A stretch of 64,000 nucleotides of DNA from Candidatus Vecturithrix granuli (GTDB taxonomy: Bacteria; Moduliflexota; Moduliflexia; Moduliflexales; Moduliflexaceae): assembly GCA_000739535.1 (NCBI GenBank), contig DF820465.1:323304-387303 (forward strand), given 5' to 3'. Each line of letters opens with the position of its first letter. Positions within the stretch are counted from its first letter, which is position 1. Made by a program: the position numbers and the translations under genes. Under the pieces are notes generated by a model that worked only from the letters and a program-made list of their open reading frames with translations, was not told where the DNA came from and ran no database searches. Below, piece after piece: positions 53,251 through 62,560 of this stretch.

Positions 53251-54852
53251 GTGATTTACCCACTCATTCCCATATTAGTAGGTTTTATGATCGGTATTTA
53301 TCTCGATCATCTCTGTACCAGGATGTTGGCAGAATGGGCTGAGTGTGTATTTCCTTTTGTGACAATCCTTTATGCTCTTGTGGGAATACTCTGCTATCTG
53401 TCTTATCGTTTCAAATGCCACAAGTTGACGACCGGTGTCCTTATTCTACTCGCATTACTGACCGGGATAAGCCGTTCTGCACTCTCTCGATCTCTCCCGG
53501 ACCATCATATTGTCCATCTTGTCCACCACGATGATCTTGTGACCGTAGAAGGTTTTCTGGATAAGCCGATCAGGCAAATTGGCAAGCGGCGTTATCTCGA
53601 TGTTTGGGTGAACTGGGTTGAAAAAGAGGCCTTTCGGTATCCAACCGAGGGCAGAATCCGTATCACCCTGACCGGCGCTTCTTTGCCAGACTCCGGTTCA
53701 AAGAAACTTCTCTACGGCCAGGCGATCAGAACGCGCTTACGCCTGCGCCTGCCGCGTAGTTTCAGCGACTTTGATTATCGGGAATATCTGCGACGGCAAG
53801 GAATTTATTTGATCGGGTATCTTCGCCACGATCGTTATCTCATTCAACTGCCTTTGCAAGAGGGGAGCAAGATACTTCGCGGAATTTATCAGTGCCAGCA
53901 CAGGATCCAGAATTTTCTCGATGAGGGTAAAATTTACTCTATTCCCCTGGGATTAATGGAAAATACTTCAACAGATCAAGCCTTTCAGGTCATCAAAGCG
54001 ATGACGATCGGCGCCAGCCACGCGCTCATGCAAGAAGTACGCGACCAATTTCGGCAGGCCGGCCTGTATCACCTTTTAGTGATCTCTGGCATTCATGTCA
54101 GTATCGTGGTCTGGGCGTTCCATAAATTTGCCAATCTCCTGGCTCTTCCTCTGAGATATCGCAGCCTGGTGTTAAGTGGGCTGCTCCTGTTTTACGCAGG
54201 GATATCCGGCTTTTATTACCCGGTTTTACGCGCTGTAATCATGGCAATCGTGTTTTACGCTGCTCTGACCTGCAATCGAATTTCCGAACCGCTCTACAGT
54301 TTAGCTTTTTCAGTAGGGTGTCTTCTGTTGGCGTTTCCGAATTCATTATTTGAAATCAGTTTTCAGCTCACCGTTGCGGCTACAGCCTCTATTCTCTTGT
54401 TTTTCAGATTTTTACACCGTCAACCCGTCATCGAACCGCTTTTTCGGCTGCCAAAGATCGCCCGTGTTCCTATTACAACCTGTCTCACAACCTTTGGCGC
54501 ATTACTAGGGGTCGCACCGCTGCTCATCTATTATTTTGGCGACTTCTCCGCGTATTCCTTTCTCTCAAATCCACTGGCATTTCCAATTGTCAGCGCGCTG
54601 CTCCCCTCTAGTCTTTTCACAAACTTTCTCGCACTAGTTGTTCCCCGATGGGATGTCTTGTCGCCTTTCCTGACCATCAACGTATTGCTCGCAAAACTGT
54701 TTATCGGTCTAAGTTCATGGTTTCCTGCGACAGGGTTGACATTCCCAAAACCTTCCTGGATTGAGTTAGTCGGATATTATGTAATCGTCTATAGCGTACT
54801 TGGATTTTTTCGATTCCCTAAATGGAAGGTTGCAAGCGGATGTGTCCGATAA
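53251..54852 (+). CDS. comEC: ComEC/Rec2-type DNA-channel protein lacking the nuclease-like domain
   Basis: 533 residues from GTG 53251, 8 bases after comEA; an earlier in-frame ATG at 53125 lies inside comEA and is rejected. N-terminal membrane helices and a DUF4131 domain (about 1-180, with VTVEGFLDKPIRQIGKRRYLD) precede the competence domain (about 245-530) with HLLVISGIHVSIV and many membrane helices. The cytoplasmic metallo-beta-lactamase domain usually present at the ComEC C-terminus is absent: the protein ends at WIELVGYYVIVYSVLGFFRFPKW. Proteins lacking it are known in some lineages. Ends in a 35-base overlap with the convergent gene. Confidence 0.88.
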   Translation: MIYPLIPILVGFMIGIYLDHLCTRMLAEWAECVFPFVTILYALVGILCYLSYRFKCHKLTTGVLILLALLTGISRSALSRSLPDHHIVHLVHHDDLVTVEGFLDKPIRQIGKRRYLDVWVNWVEKEAFRYPTEGRIRITLTGASLPDSGSKKLLYGQAIRTRLRLRLPRSFSDFDYREYLRRQGIYLIGYLRHDRYLIQLPLQEGSKILRGIYQCQHRIQNFLDEGKIYSIPLGLMENTSTDQAFQVIKAMTIGASHALMQEVRDQFRQAGLYHLLVISGIHVSIVVWAFHKFANLLALPLRYRSLVLSGLLLFYAGISGFYYPVLRAVIMAIVFYAALTCNRISEPLYSLAFSVGCLLLAFPNSLFEISFQLTVAATASILLFFRFLHRQPVIEPLFRLPKIARVPITTCLTTFGALLGVAPLLIYYFGDFSAYSFLSNPLAFPIVSALLPSSLFTNFLALVVPRWDVLSPFLTINVLLAKLFIGLSSWFPATGLTFPKPSWIELVGYYVIVYSVLGFFRFPKWKVASGCVR

Positions 54853-56362
54853 AGCTTTTGATATACTCTTCAAGCTTATCCAGGGGCACAACAAAGGAGT
54901 TTTCCAGGATTTCTGGCTCTTCATGCTCATCAAATCCGGTGGTGTTCCCTGTGGCCAGGGCTTTACGGAGGAGCATAACAAGTTCTTTATCATAAAATTT
55001 GCTCAAATTTGGAAGCGACCGATCAAGCTCAACCGCTTGATATGTCTCTTTATTCGGAACAAATCGCGTGACCCCAATGGCTTCGTGCAATTTTTTAATG
55101 CTTTCACGCAATAACGCTGATAATTCCACAATGTGGATGTCAATAGATTCCTGGGGTATCCGGCGCAGATAATCCTCTACAAGGTGGTGTACTTCTTGCA
55201 GCAGCAGATTGCTATCGCCCAGCCACTTTTCCGATACAAAACTGAGATCCTGCGGCGTCATTCGCAGGATCTCCTGAAAAAGGTGCCCAATGGCAAATTG
55301 CCGGTAACGCAACCCTTCTTCGACTTTTTTTTGAGCCTCTTCCAGACTTTTCAGGTTCAGGCTGACATCCATAAGTTTCTGCTGGTACCGGAGAAATTCC
55401 CGGGTTTCTTCGAAAAGCGACTCGCAGAGCATCAAGCTTGTCGTCGCATTTTCAGATACGGTCTCGGTGGTTAAAAACGAGAAATAATGCGACAGTTGCA
55501 ACACTCGCGAAGTTTTACGCATAGCGATTTTGCGGGAAATAAAATGTTGTGGCAGCGCCTGAAGCATGGCGCGACATTGGGTCGCAAACTCAACAATGCT
55601 CGGACGTCCGGTAATATCTTGTTCAAGAATGTTCAGCGTTGCCTTGATTGCCTGTTCGTGGCTTGCTAATTCATCCAAGGTGTAGGAATGAAACACCTGT
55701 TCAAAATCGGGCAAAGCTTCTTGAAAAATCTGTTGACTGAGTTTGCGAGCAAGACTGATATGAGTCTCATAAATATGAATTCCTTCGATGACGTTCCGAA
55801 TGATTTTGCTATACACTTTAAAAATCTCAGAATCCACCTCAATGTGTGTTAAAAGATTTTTGAGTAATTTGCGATAGGATTCTAAATTTTTGCCTGTATA
55901 AGCGACCGCAATCGCTTCTGGACTCATATCATAAAAACGCTGCTGAATCTCGATGTTAACTGCTTCAAGTACATTTGCGCTTGCCTTCTGTAATTTTTTC
56001 AGCAGGGTTTTGGAAGAGCTATAGGCTGTTTTGACATCTTCAAGCACATCCCGTGAGGGCATAAGAGAGAACACAGAAGTATTGAGCGCAATTACTTCAG
56101 GAGTTGTTTTGGCAAATTTATCGATCAATTTCTGAGCGGCTTCGATCCGCCGGCTGATCACTTCCTGTAACTTTGTATAGGCTTGCTCTAATTGTTGCCG
56201 CTCCTCTCCGGGAAGATTACGATTAGGGCGAGAAAGTTCTTCCTGGATCTGGTTACTCTGTTTGAGCAATTCACGCAATGGGAACGTTTTGACGGCTCCT
56301 GTCATTTTGGTTGAAGAGAAGCGTTGTAATTGCGCTATCATTTCTGTGAGTGTCTGATTCAT
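54818..56362 (-). CDS. Unrecognised large helical protein
   Basis: 514 residues, almost entirely predicted helix and coiled coil (for example EERQQLEQAYTKLQEVISRR, SLEEAQKKVEEGLRYRQFA). No signal peptide, no membrane segment, no recognised family. The C-terminal part (about 400-510) has more varied sequence (TRFVPNKETYQAVELDRSLPN, EILENSFVVPLDKLEEYIKSF). Leu- and Glu-rich composition suggests a structural or scaffold role, perhaps in the cytoplasm. Its 3' end overlaps comEC by 35 bases, and it is separated from the epimerase gene upstream by a degenerate terminator hairpin. Confidence 0.75.
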   Translation of the reverse strand: MNQTLTEMIAQLQRFSSTKMTGAVKTFPLRELLKQSNQIQEELSRPNRNLPGEERQQLEQAYTKLQEVISRRIEAAQKLIDKFAKTTPEVIALNTSVFSLMPSRDVLEDVKTAYSSSKTLLKKLQKASANVLEAVNIEIQQRFYDMSPEAIAVAYTGKNLESYRKLLKNLLTHIEVDSEIFKVYSKIIRNVIEGIHIYETHISLARKLSQQIFQEALPDFEQVFHSYTLDELASHEQAIKATLNILEQDITGRPSIVEFATQCRAMLQALPQHFISRKIAMRKTSRVLQLSHYFSFLTTETVSENATTSLMLCESLFEETREFLRYQQKLMDVSLNLKSLEEAQKKVEEGLRYRQFAIGHLFQEILRMTPQDLSFVSEKWLGDSNLLLQEVHHLVEDYLRRIPQESIDIHIVELSALLRESIKKLHEAIGVTRFVPNKETYQAVELDRSLPNLSKFYDKELVMLLRKALATGNTTGFDEHEEPEILENSFVVPLDKLEEYIKSFIGHIRLQPSI

Positions 56363-56385
56363 ATCATCATCATAGCTGCATGTCT

Positions 56386-56418
56386 AGCAACCGAGTTTTT
56401 CGAAAAAACCCGCTTTCT
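56386..56418. terminator. Degenerate ACCGGGTTT-family hairpin after the epimerase gene
   Basis: AGCAACCGAGTTTTTCG faces AAAAAACCCGCTTTCT with two mismatches. It lies 19 bases downstream of the epimerase stop (minus strand). The weakest of the six copies. Confidence 0.6.
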
Positions 56419-56436
56419 ATCACGGACTCTTGCGAT

Positions 56437-57393
56437 CTATGACTTTTTGCCTTTTTCCATAAGGCGTTGAATGCGGTCTTTTATCCAGAGATAAGTATTG
56501 GTTAACCCTTCCTCAATCGAAACTTGAGGTTCCCAGCCGAGGAGACTCCGCGCTCGCTGAATATCCGGTTGTCTCACTTTCGGATCATCGACGGGTAAAT
56601 CTTTGAATACAATTTCACTTTTGGAGCTTGTGATATTTTTGATCAGGTGCGCAAACTCCAGAATCGTCATTTCTCCTGGATTTCCAATATTTACCGGTTC
56701 GTTGGTCTGCGATAGCATTAAGCGATAAATGCCTTCAATCAAATCCGCCACATAACAAAAGCTTCGGGTTTGCATCCCGTCGCCAAAGATTGTCAGATCT
56801 TCCCCCAGAATCGCTTGCCGTAAAAAGGTCGGCACTACCCTCCCGTCGTGCAAACGCATACGCGGGCCAAAGGTGTTAAAAATCCGGACAATTCTGGTAT
56901 CTACCCCATGGTAGCGGTGATACGCCATGGTCAGGGCTTCGGCAAAACGTTTGGCTTCGTCATAGACCCCGCGCGGCCCAATTGGGTTCACATTCCCCCA
57001 ATAATCTTCCCTTTGCGGGTGGATCAGTGGATCGCCATACACTTCTGAGGTTGATGCTAATAAAAACACCGCTTTTTTCTCTTTTGCCAACCCCAACGCT
57101 TTGTGCGTGCCAAGAGACCCGACTTTTAATGTTTGAATCGGTAATTCAAGATAATCGATCGGGCTGGCCGGACTGGCAAAGTGTAAAATATAATCAACCT
57201 CTCCATCAAGATAGATATAATTAGTGACATCATGGTTGATAAATAAAAATTTTTCTGTCCGAATATGTGCAATGTTCGAAATATCACCAGTGAGTAAATT
57301 ATCCATGCAAACGACATCAAAGCCTTTATTCACAAGAAATTCACATAAATGCGATCCTAAAAAGCCTGCTCCGCCAGTAATGAGTACACGCAT
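56437..57393 (-). CDS. UDP-glucuronate decarboxylase-like NAD-dependent epimerase/dehydratase
   Basis: 318 residues from ATG 57393 ([20 protein letters not shown]); the open frame runs 18 codons further into an inverted repeat, which is rejected. Extended short-chain dehydrogenase: NAD-binding [21 protein letters not shown], catalytic YDEAKR (Tyr-X3-Lys), [16 protein letters not shown] block and [15 protein letters not shown]. These match UDP-xylose synthase (UXS/ArnA-like) more than GalE. It would make UDP-xylose or a related nucleotide sugar for surface glycans. No Shine-Dalgarno sequence is visible between the repeat and the ATG. Confidence 0.92.
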   Translation of the reverse strand: MRVLITGGAGFLGSHLCEFLVNKGFDVVCMDNLLTGDISNIAHIRTEKFLFINHDVTNYIYLDGEVDYILHFASPASPIDYLELPIQTLKVGSLGTHKALGLAKEKKAVFLLASTSEVYGDPLIHPQREDYWGNVNPIGPRGVYDEAKRFAEALTMAYHRYHGVDTRIVRIFNTFGPRMRLHDGRVVPTFLRQAILGEDLTIFGDGMQTRSFCYVADLIEGIYRLMLSQTNEPVNIGNPGEMTILEFAHLIKNITSSKSEIVFKDLPVDDPKVRQPDIQRARSLLGWEPQVSIEEGLTNTYLWIKDRIQRLMEKGKKS

Positions 57394-57405
57394 AAAGTTA
57401 TTGAA

Positions 57406-57456
57406 TATTGAAGATTGAAAATTGAGCATTGAATACTCAATTCTCAATCTTCAATA
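57406..57456. repeat. 21-bp inverted repeat of TTGAAGATTGA words
   Basis: The arms 57406-57426 and 57436-57456 pair with a single mismatch (TATTGAAGATTGA... and ...TCAATCTTCAATA) around a 9-base loop. It lies between the sbcC stop and the epimerase start codon, 12 bases upstream of the latter on the minus strand. Confidence 0.85.
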
Positions 57457-57460
57457 CAAA

Positions 57461-60400
57461 TTAATGCACAATTTGATATTGCGAACCAATATCGGGGTAT
57501 TTTTCCACTTCTATTCTGACCGGAAACGCATTTTTTAACGCTTCCAGATGGGTAATCACCAAAATTTTTTCAAAATCGCTGCTAATGGTTTTAATCGCTT
57601 CCACAAGTTGTTCTAATCCGTAGGCGTCCTGAGTGCCGAAACCTTCGTCGATCACCAGGGTTTTCAGCTTTGTTCCCGCACGTTTCGCCAATAATTTCGA
57701 TAAGGCGATCCGAATTGCAAAATCAACGCGAAAGGCTTCGCCGCCGCTGTACATTTCATAACTACGGGTGCCAAGTTCATCACTTATTTTAATATCCAAC
57801 GTTTCTTTAACGCCGCCGCTGTGCAGATTTTTCACCGATTCAATGGTGATATGGGTGCGGTTATCCGTTAAGCGGCCGAGAATTTTATTGGCTTCATCTT
57901 CGATTTCCGGAACCGCATTTTCAATCAGATAGGCCTGAATCCCGTCTTTGCCAAACACCTGCACCAGATGGCCGTAGATGTCGCAATCTTTCCGGGTACG
58001 TTGGATTTCAGCCTGCTTTTGTTCCCACTCAACCCGCAGCCGTTGGCAATGCTCATGCTTGTTTTCATAAGTTCCCCGCGCCTGAAGGAGTTCGTCTCGT
58101 TCGCGTTTCAGCGCGATCAATTGGGTCGTCGCCTGCTGAAGCTCGTCTTCAAGAGCGGCAAAACCTTGCAATTCTTCTTCCAGGGCCGCGATCTGACGAT
58201 CCATATCAGCTAGAGAAGCAGTCTTGTGTTCATATTCCATCCTCAGTTCAGACAACCCTTGCTGTAATACCTCCAACGATTTTCCGGCCTGCTCGAGTTC
58301 AGCCTTGTGGATCGGCGCATGCTGTAATTGCCTGAATTCTTGCTGAATGCGTTGATGCTCCCGTTCATCGTACCCGATTGCGGCGATCCGGACGAGCACG
58401 TCCTGTAATTGTTTATGCTCAGAGGGCGCGTAGTCGCGCTGATCCAGCAAAGCTTGCAAACGGGCAAGCTCCTGTTCAATCGCAGGCAGCGCCGCCAGAG
58501 AATGGCGTTGCCGTTCACGGACAGTCTCTAAACGAGAGTATTCTCCTTCAAACTTTTGGAGCGTTTTCAACCGCTGTTTCAATGCCTTATGAGTTTTGAC
58601 ATTGTAGGCCAGAGCCAGGAGTTTCTGCTGTAATTCGGCTAAACGCTGATGTTCGGCGCGCGCATAGTCGTTTTGCTCAATCCGGGCCTGAAGCGAGGCG
58701 ATCTGAGGTTGCCGTGCTCGCAATTGTTCAGACGCATTCACGCTTTCTTGAAACGCGTTTTGCGCTTGAAGCAAACGTTCGCGGGCGGGCTGAAGTTGTT
58801 TGATCTGACGTTCAAGCTGCGCATACTGCGAACGCAGGCGGTCCAGATGGCTCGCCTGTTCTGCAATCGTGCGCGTGAGTTCCTGGCCTTTTGCCTGTAT
58901 TTGTTGAATTTCCTGGCGGAAATGCGCTTCGATATCCACCTTTTTTTGCCCGGCCAGATCCGAAGCGCACAACGGACATTGGGGTGTGTCGCTGCGCAGT
59001 AGCAGATCGAGCTTTTCTTCAGCTTCTTGCAGTTGCTCTTGCAGGCGCATCTGCTCCGCCTGTAATTGGTCCTGACGAGCGCGGCACTCGGTTCCAATCT
59101 CTTTATTGCGTTCACGTTCCTGTTCAAGCGATTCTAAACGCAGCACCTGGGCTTGACAGTCCTGAACCTCTTGTTCCCTGACCGGTTGTTTGTCAGCCAG
59201 ACTTTGTAATTCCGCAGCATAACGCATTGCCGATTGCAGTTCCACGCTCAACTGGTTTTTCTGCTGATCAACAACCTTTTCCAGGGTACGTTGCTCGCGC
59301 TCAAGCGCATCAACAGTGCTGCGGGTCTCTTCCCAGGCTTCATCCTGTTTTCTGGCCTGCTGTAACTCGTGAAAACCTTGTTCAATCGCCTGAGCCTGTT
59401 GCAACACGTGCTGCGCTTCCTGCAAGGTCTGCTGCTCCTGCGCCTGTTTGGCCTGCCAGGCAGACTGCTCTTTTTCGATCTGCGTTCGCGCTTGTTGAAT
59501 CGCCTTTTCAAGTTCGTTTTGCTCTTTGTGACAGGTCGAAAGCTCTCTAAACTGCTGCTCGCAGCGTTCTTGCTGCTGCTGCAAATCAAGGTAACGCTGA
59601 TAGGCGTGCAAAATTTGGCTTTCCTGGGCAAGCAATTCCTGAACTTTAGCAATCTGCTTTTGCTGGCGCAGAGTTTTCTCTTCCAATTTGCTCGCTTCTT
59701 CCTGAAGCGTTTTCTTCTGACGCGTTCTGTCTTGAAACTGGGCTTGTTTGCCGCGTAAATCCGCTTGCTGTTGTTCCAGAGTTCTACGTCGGGTTTCATG
59801 CGTCTGCACGTCGGCATCTATCTCGACTAGACGTTGCTGCACTTGCGCCAATTTCTGGGCGTATTCCGGCTGATGCTGTAGTTCTTCCTCAATCGTTTTG
59901 CACTGTTCCTCAATCCCTTGCTGCCGGGCGTTTGCACTTTTATAACGATCTTTAGCCAGGTCGGCAAGCCGTTCGTAATGGGAGAGATCGAGGATCTCTG
60001 CCAGAATCTCTTTACGCTTGTGCGGTGTCTTTTTCGTAAATTCATCCACCCGGCCTTGCAAGATAAATGCCGAATTGATGAACGTGTCGTACTCCATGCG
60101 CAGAGTGGCTGTAATTTTTTTCTGCGTATCGCCGATAGTGCGTTCGCTCAGACTTTTATAGGTGTGCGAATTTTCGTCAAAGACATGAAAATCCAGGCGG
60201 ATTCGACGAGTTTTACGGTGATAATTGCGGATCACGCGATACCGGTCGCCTTCAAGATCAAACACTAATTCCACTTGCATTTCCGGCGTCCCGATGCGCA
60301 ATAACCCGTCAGAAGGCGATTTTTCGCCCGCAGCTTTGCGGGCTTCACCCCACAAAGCCCAGGTCATGGCATCCAGAATCGCCGATTTGCCATGCCCGTT

Positions 60401-60502
60401 GCTGCCTGACAAACAGGCCACGTCAAATTCGTTAAAATCAAGCGGCGGAACGTCTTCGCCGTAACTTAAAAAATTTCTGAGTTGTAATGTGACAGGGATC
60501 AT
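57461..60502 (-). CDS. sbcC: Exonuclease subunit SbcC (Rad50-like ATPase)
   Basis: 1013 residues, the usual length. With SbcD it opens DNA hairpins and trims double-strand ends, guarding against palindromes. Walker A GSNGHGKSAILDAM is near residue 35; two long coiled-coil arms flank a zinc hook CPLC (about 507); near the C-terminus come the signature YSGGEAFRVDFAIRIALSKLLA and Walker B TLVIDEGFGTQD. The start (IPVTLQLRNFLSYG) is standard. It lies 4 bases after sbcD, so translation is coupled. Its presence in a palindrome-rich genome is notable. Confidence 0.96.
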   Translation of the reverse strand: MIPVTLQLRNFLSYGEDVPPLDFNEFDVACLSGSNGHGKSAILDAMTWALWGEARKAAGEKSPSDGLLRIGTPEMQVELVFDLEGDRYRVIRNYHRKTRRIRLDFHVFDENSHTYKSLSERTIGDTQKKITATLRMEYDTFINSAFILQGRVDEFTKKTPHKRKEILAEILDLSHYERLADLAKDRYKSANARQQGIEEQCKTIEEELQHQPEYAQKLAQVQQRLVEIDADVQTHETRRRTLEQQQADLRGKQAQFQDRTRQKKTLQEEASKLEEKTLRQQKQIAKVQELLAQESQILHAYQRYLDLQQQQERCEQQFRELSTCHKEQNELEKAIQQARTQIEKEQSAWQAKQAQEQQTLQEAQHVLQQAQAIEQGFHELQQARKQDEAWEETRSTVDALEREQRTLEKVVDQQKNQLSVELQSAMRYAAELQSLADKQPVREQEVQDCQAQVLRLESLEQERERNKEIGTECRARQDQLQAEQMRLQEQLQEAEEKLDLLLRSDTPQCPLCASDLAGQKKVDIEAHFRQEIQQIQAKGQELTRTIAEQASHLDRLRSQYAQLERQIKQLQPARERLLQAQNAFQESVNASEQLRARQPQIASLQARIEQNDYARAEHQRLAELQQKLLALAYNVKTHKALKQRLKTLQKFEGEYSRLETVRERQRHSLAALPAIEQELARLQALLDQRDYAPSEHKQLQDVLVRIAAIGYDEREHQRIQQEFRQLQHAPIHKAELEQAGKSLEVLQQGLSELRMEYEHKTASLADMDRQIAALEEELQGFAALEDELQQATTQLIALKRERDELLQARGTYENKHEHCQRLRVEWEQKQAEIQRTRKDCDIYGHLVQVFGKDGIQAYLIENAVPEIEDEANKILGRLTDNRTHITIESVKNLHSGGVKETLDIKISDELGTRSYEMYSGGEAFRVDFAIRIALSKLLAKRAGTKLKTLVIDEGFGTQDAYGLEQLVEAIKTISSDFEKILVITHLEALKNAFPVRIEVEKYPDIGSQYQIVH

Positions 60503-60506
60503 AAAT

Positions 60507-61742
60507 TTATTCGGTTAATTCCTCCAGTTCGCGTATTAGCCGATCTGCATAGTCTAATAAATCTACTTTCATCCCCTGCAATTCTGGCTTGAACTCAAGA
60601 TATGTTGCCAGCGCATCACTCAGACTCAGATCCTCGCCAATGCGAGGGCGCTGGCTGCGGATTTCCTCGGTTCTGGGGCTGACTCCGGCCACTAAAAACG
60701 CTGGCTCCAGCGCCGCATAAATCCGCTGCACGTCAATCAGGTCTTTTTGTTCCTCGCGGATGGTATAGGCGACACGCACCACTGCATCGCGCACATCGCA
60801 GGCCGCGAGTTTCTGCACAATCGCTTCTGTCGGAAAATCCTGGGTACGCACGTCAATCTCGATTTTGATAAACTTGCGGGCCGGAGTTGGCAGAAATTGG
60901 TATGAGCTCGCGCCTTTTTTGAGGGATACCAGACAAAGCCCTTTTTCATCTTCTGCTTCGCCAAAATCAATCCGTTCCGGGCTGCCGGGATACACCACCG
61001 GCGGCTGCCCATTTCGATTGAGATCCTGATGCTTATGAATATGACCCAACGCCGCGTAATCGAAGGCCGGATTTTTGAGGACGCTTTGCAGAATTACGGG
61101 ATCTTGCCCGATAATTGTCGAACGTTCGGATCCCGAATAGGTCGCGCCCGCAACCGCCAGGTGCGCTAATAGTACCGATGGCAGTTCCGGATCGAGTTCA
61201 CGAGCAAATTTATCAATCCGGTTTGAGCACTTCTCTTCAATCGTGCGCGTGATCTCCACATCCGACAAATTTTTATACTCCTCTTTGGTCAGGAGCATAT
61301 AGCGCGTGGGCCAGGGAAAACATGCGACCTGAAAAGGGCCGTGTTTGGTTTCAATTCTGAACAACTGCGGCCGTTCAGCCACAAAAAAATATCGGTGATC
61401 TCCCAGGGTATGAAAGATGTTCAGGGCCGATGCTTTGCCAAAAGAAACCGAAATATCATGATTGCCAGTCACCATCACGACCGGAATCTGAGCATCTGCC
61501 AGACGTTTAAGTTGTTCTGCAAATTTGCTCTCATGCGTCGGATTAGGCGCAGCGTGTTTATACGCATCGCCAGCAAACAGTACGGCATCTACCTCGCATT
61601 CTAACGCAGTATTCACCACAAATTCCAGACAGCGGCTAAAATCCTGCAAGCGCGTGTGCAGCCCGGTTGCCGTATCCAGGCGGCCATAATTTTCCACCCC
61701 GATGTGGAGATCTGCGAAATGTAAAAGTTGGATCGTGTTCAT
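60507..61742 (-). CDS. sbcD: Exonuclease subunit SbcD (Mre11-like nuclease)
   Basis: 411 residues. Calcineurin-like phosphoesterase motifs: HFADLHIGVENYG, AVLFAGDAYKHAAPN, VMVTGNHDIS, LLAHLAVAG and ALGHIHKHQ supply the two-metal site of Mre11-type nucleases. A C-terminal capping region follows. The nuclease partner of SbcC, encoded first in the operon. Length and motif spacing are normal. ATG 61742 has only a weak ribosome site (GTGCAACGCC region). Confidence 0.95.
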   Translation of the reverse strand: MNTIQLLHFADLHIGVENYGRLDTATGLHTRLQDFSRCLEFVVNTALECEVDAVLFAGDAYKHAAPNPTHESKFAEQLKRLADAQIPVVMVTGNHDISVSFGKASALNIFHTLGDHRYFFVAERPQLFRIETKHGPFQVACFPWPTRYMLLTKEEYKNLSDVEITRTIEEKCSNRIDKFARELDPELPSVLLAHLAVAGATYSGSERSTIIGQDPVILQSVLKNPAFDYAALGHIHKHQDLNRNGQPPVVYPGSPERIDFGEAEDEKGLCLVSLKKGASSYQFLPTPARKFIKIEIDVRTQDFPTEAIVQKLAACDVRDAVVRVAYTIREEQKDLIDVQRIYAALEPAFLVAGVSPRTEEIRSQRPRIGEDLSLSDALATYLEFKPELQGMKVDLLDYADRLIRELEELTE

Positions 61743-62009
61743 GAAAAAAGGCGTTGCACAAACGGGAAGGATATGTCAAGAAAAATGACACGCAACCAGG
61801 CAGAACAGCGGATTTAGGAAAGAAGCAAAGGATGAACGAGTTTGAAAACTACAGGAATGAAGAATAAGCAAGAATTCGAGTTCAAGCGCATTCTTGCTTA
61901 TCGCCCTTCGTGTAGTTTTATGACGGAGGGTGAGCGTCAGATCATGGCATCTCCTTTACAAAGGCAGCGCGAAATGATTTTTCGTGGTTGTCGGTTTTTG
62001 TTTTGTCTT
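61743..62009. other. Short intergenic region between sbcD and the UPF0175 gene
   Basis: About 270 bases with no convincing gene and no toxin-like open frame; a 61-codon plus-strand frame has no recognised match. Confidence 0.5.
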
Positions 62010-62294
62010 TCATCTGGAAGAACGTGAAGGTCTCTCTTTTTGCACAAATGTTTCTGTCTTGAATCGTAACGGAATTCCGCGTTCTACCAGGATATTTTTC
62101 ATCTGGCCCCAACTCACGCCCGCCAGGCTCGCCGTATCTTCGATTGAAAGCAATTCTTGCTGATAGCGTACAATCGCTAATTCAATTTTCATCTCCGGAT
62201 GAGCTTGCAACAGTAATTGTAAAGCTTCTTGCATCACAGCGTCTTCGTTCGGATAAAGGCTAGCCTCCACAAAATCGCGCACAGTGAATCTCAT
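62010..62294 (-). CDS. Orphan UPF0175-family small protein (antitoxin-like)
   Basis: 94 residues from ATG 62294, which has GAGGGAATGTTT upstream; earlier in-frame ATGs (62300, 62360) leave no room for a site. UPF0175 proteins have a short N-terminal region and a helix-turn-helix (here IELAIVRYQQELLSIEDTASLAGVSWGQMKNILVERGIPL, with the typical GVS-X-X-X-X-X-X-L-X-X-R-G-I end). They are usually antitoxins encoded before a DUF3368 PIN-domain toxin. No PIN gene lies next to it, so it is either an orphan or its toxin has been lost. Confidence 0.8.
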   Translation of the reverse strand: MRFTVRDFVEASLYPNEDAVMQEALQLLLQAHPEMKIELAIVRYQQELLSIEDTASLAGVSWGQMKNILVERGIPLRFKTETFVQKERPSRSSR

Positions 62295-62517
62295 AAACAT
62301 TCCCTCATCGAAAATAAGTGAGTTTTTTTGCTTGTTAGTGAATAATGATGCTATTATCAATCATATTGAAGATGAAAAAATATTTGTCAATAAACTTATG
62401 CTGTCAGGGCGCAATAATTTCTTGAAATCGTTCCAAACCGGCATGATGTTTGTAGAGCAGCATCTCGCAGGTTTAAAAGATCTGATGTTTCAGAGAGGTA
62501 TTTTGCCAGGGAAAAAC

Positions 62518-62550
62518 AAAAACCGGGTTTCTTGAAGAGACCCGGTTTTT
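62518..62550. terminator. ACCGGGTTT-family hairpin after the oxidoreductase gene
   Basis: AAAAACCGGGTTTCTTG pairs with its complement GAGACCCGGTTTTT, one mismatch. It lies 11 bases downstream of the oxidoreductase stop (minus strand). Confidence 0.85.
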
Positions 62551-62560
62551 AGATGAGCAG

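Noticed and set aside
57394..57447. 18-codon extension of the epimerase gene
   Set aside because: Translated from the inverted repeat; the NAD-binding motif starts right at ATG 57393.
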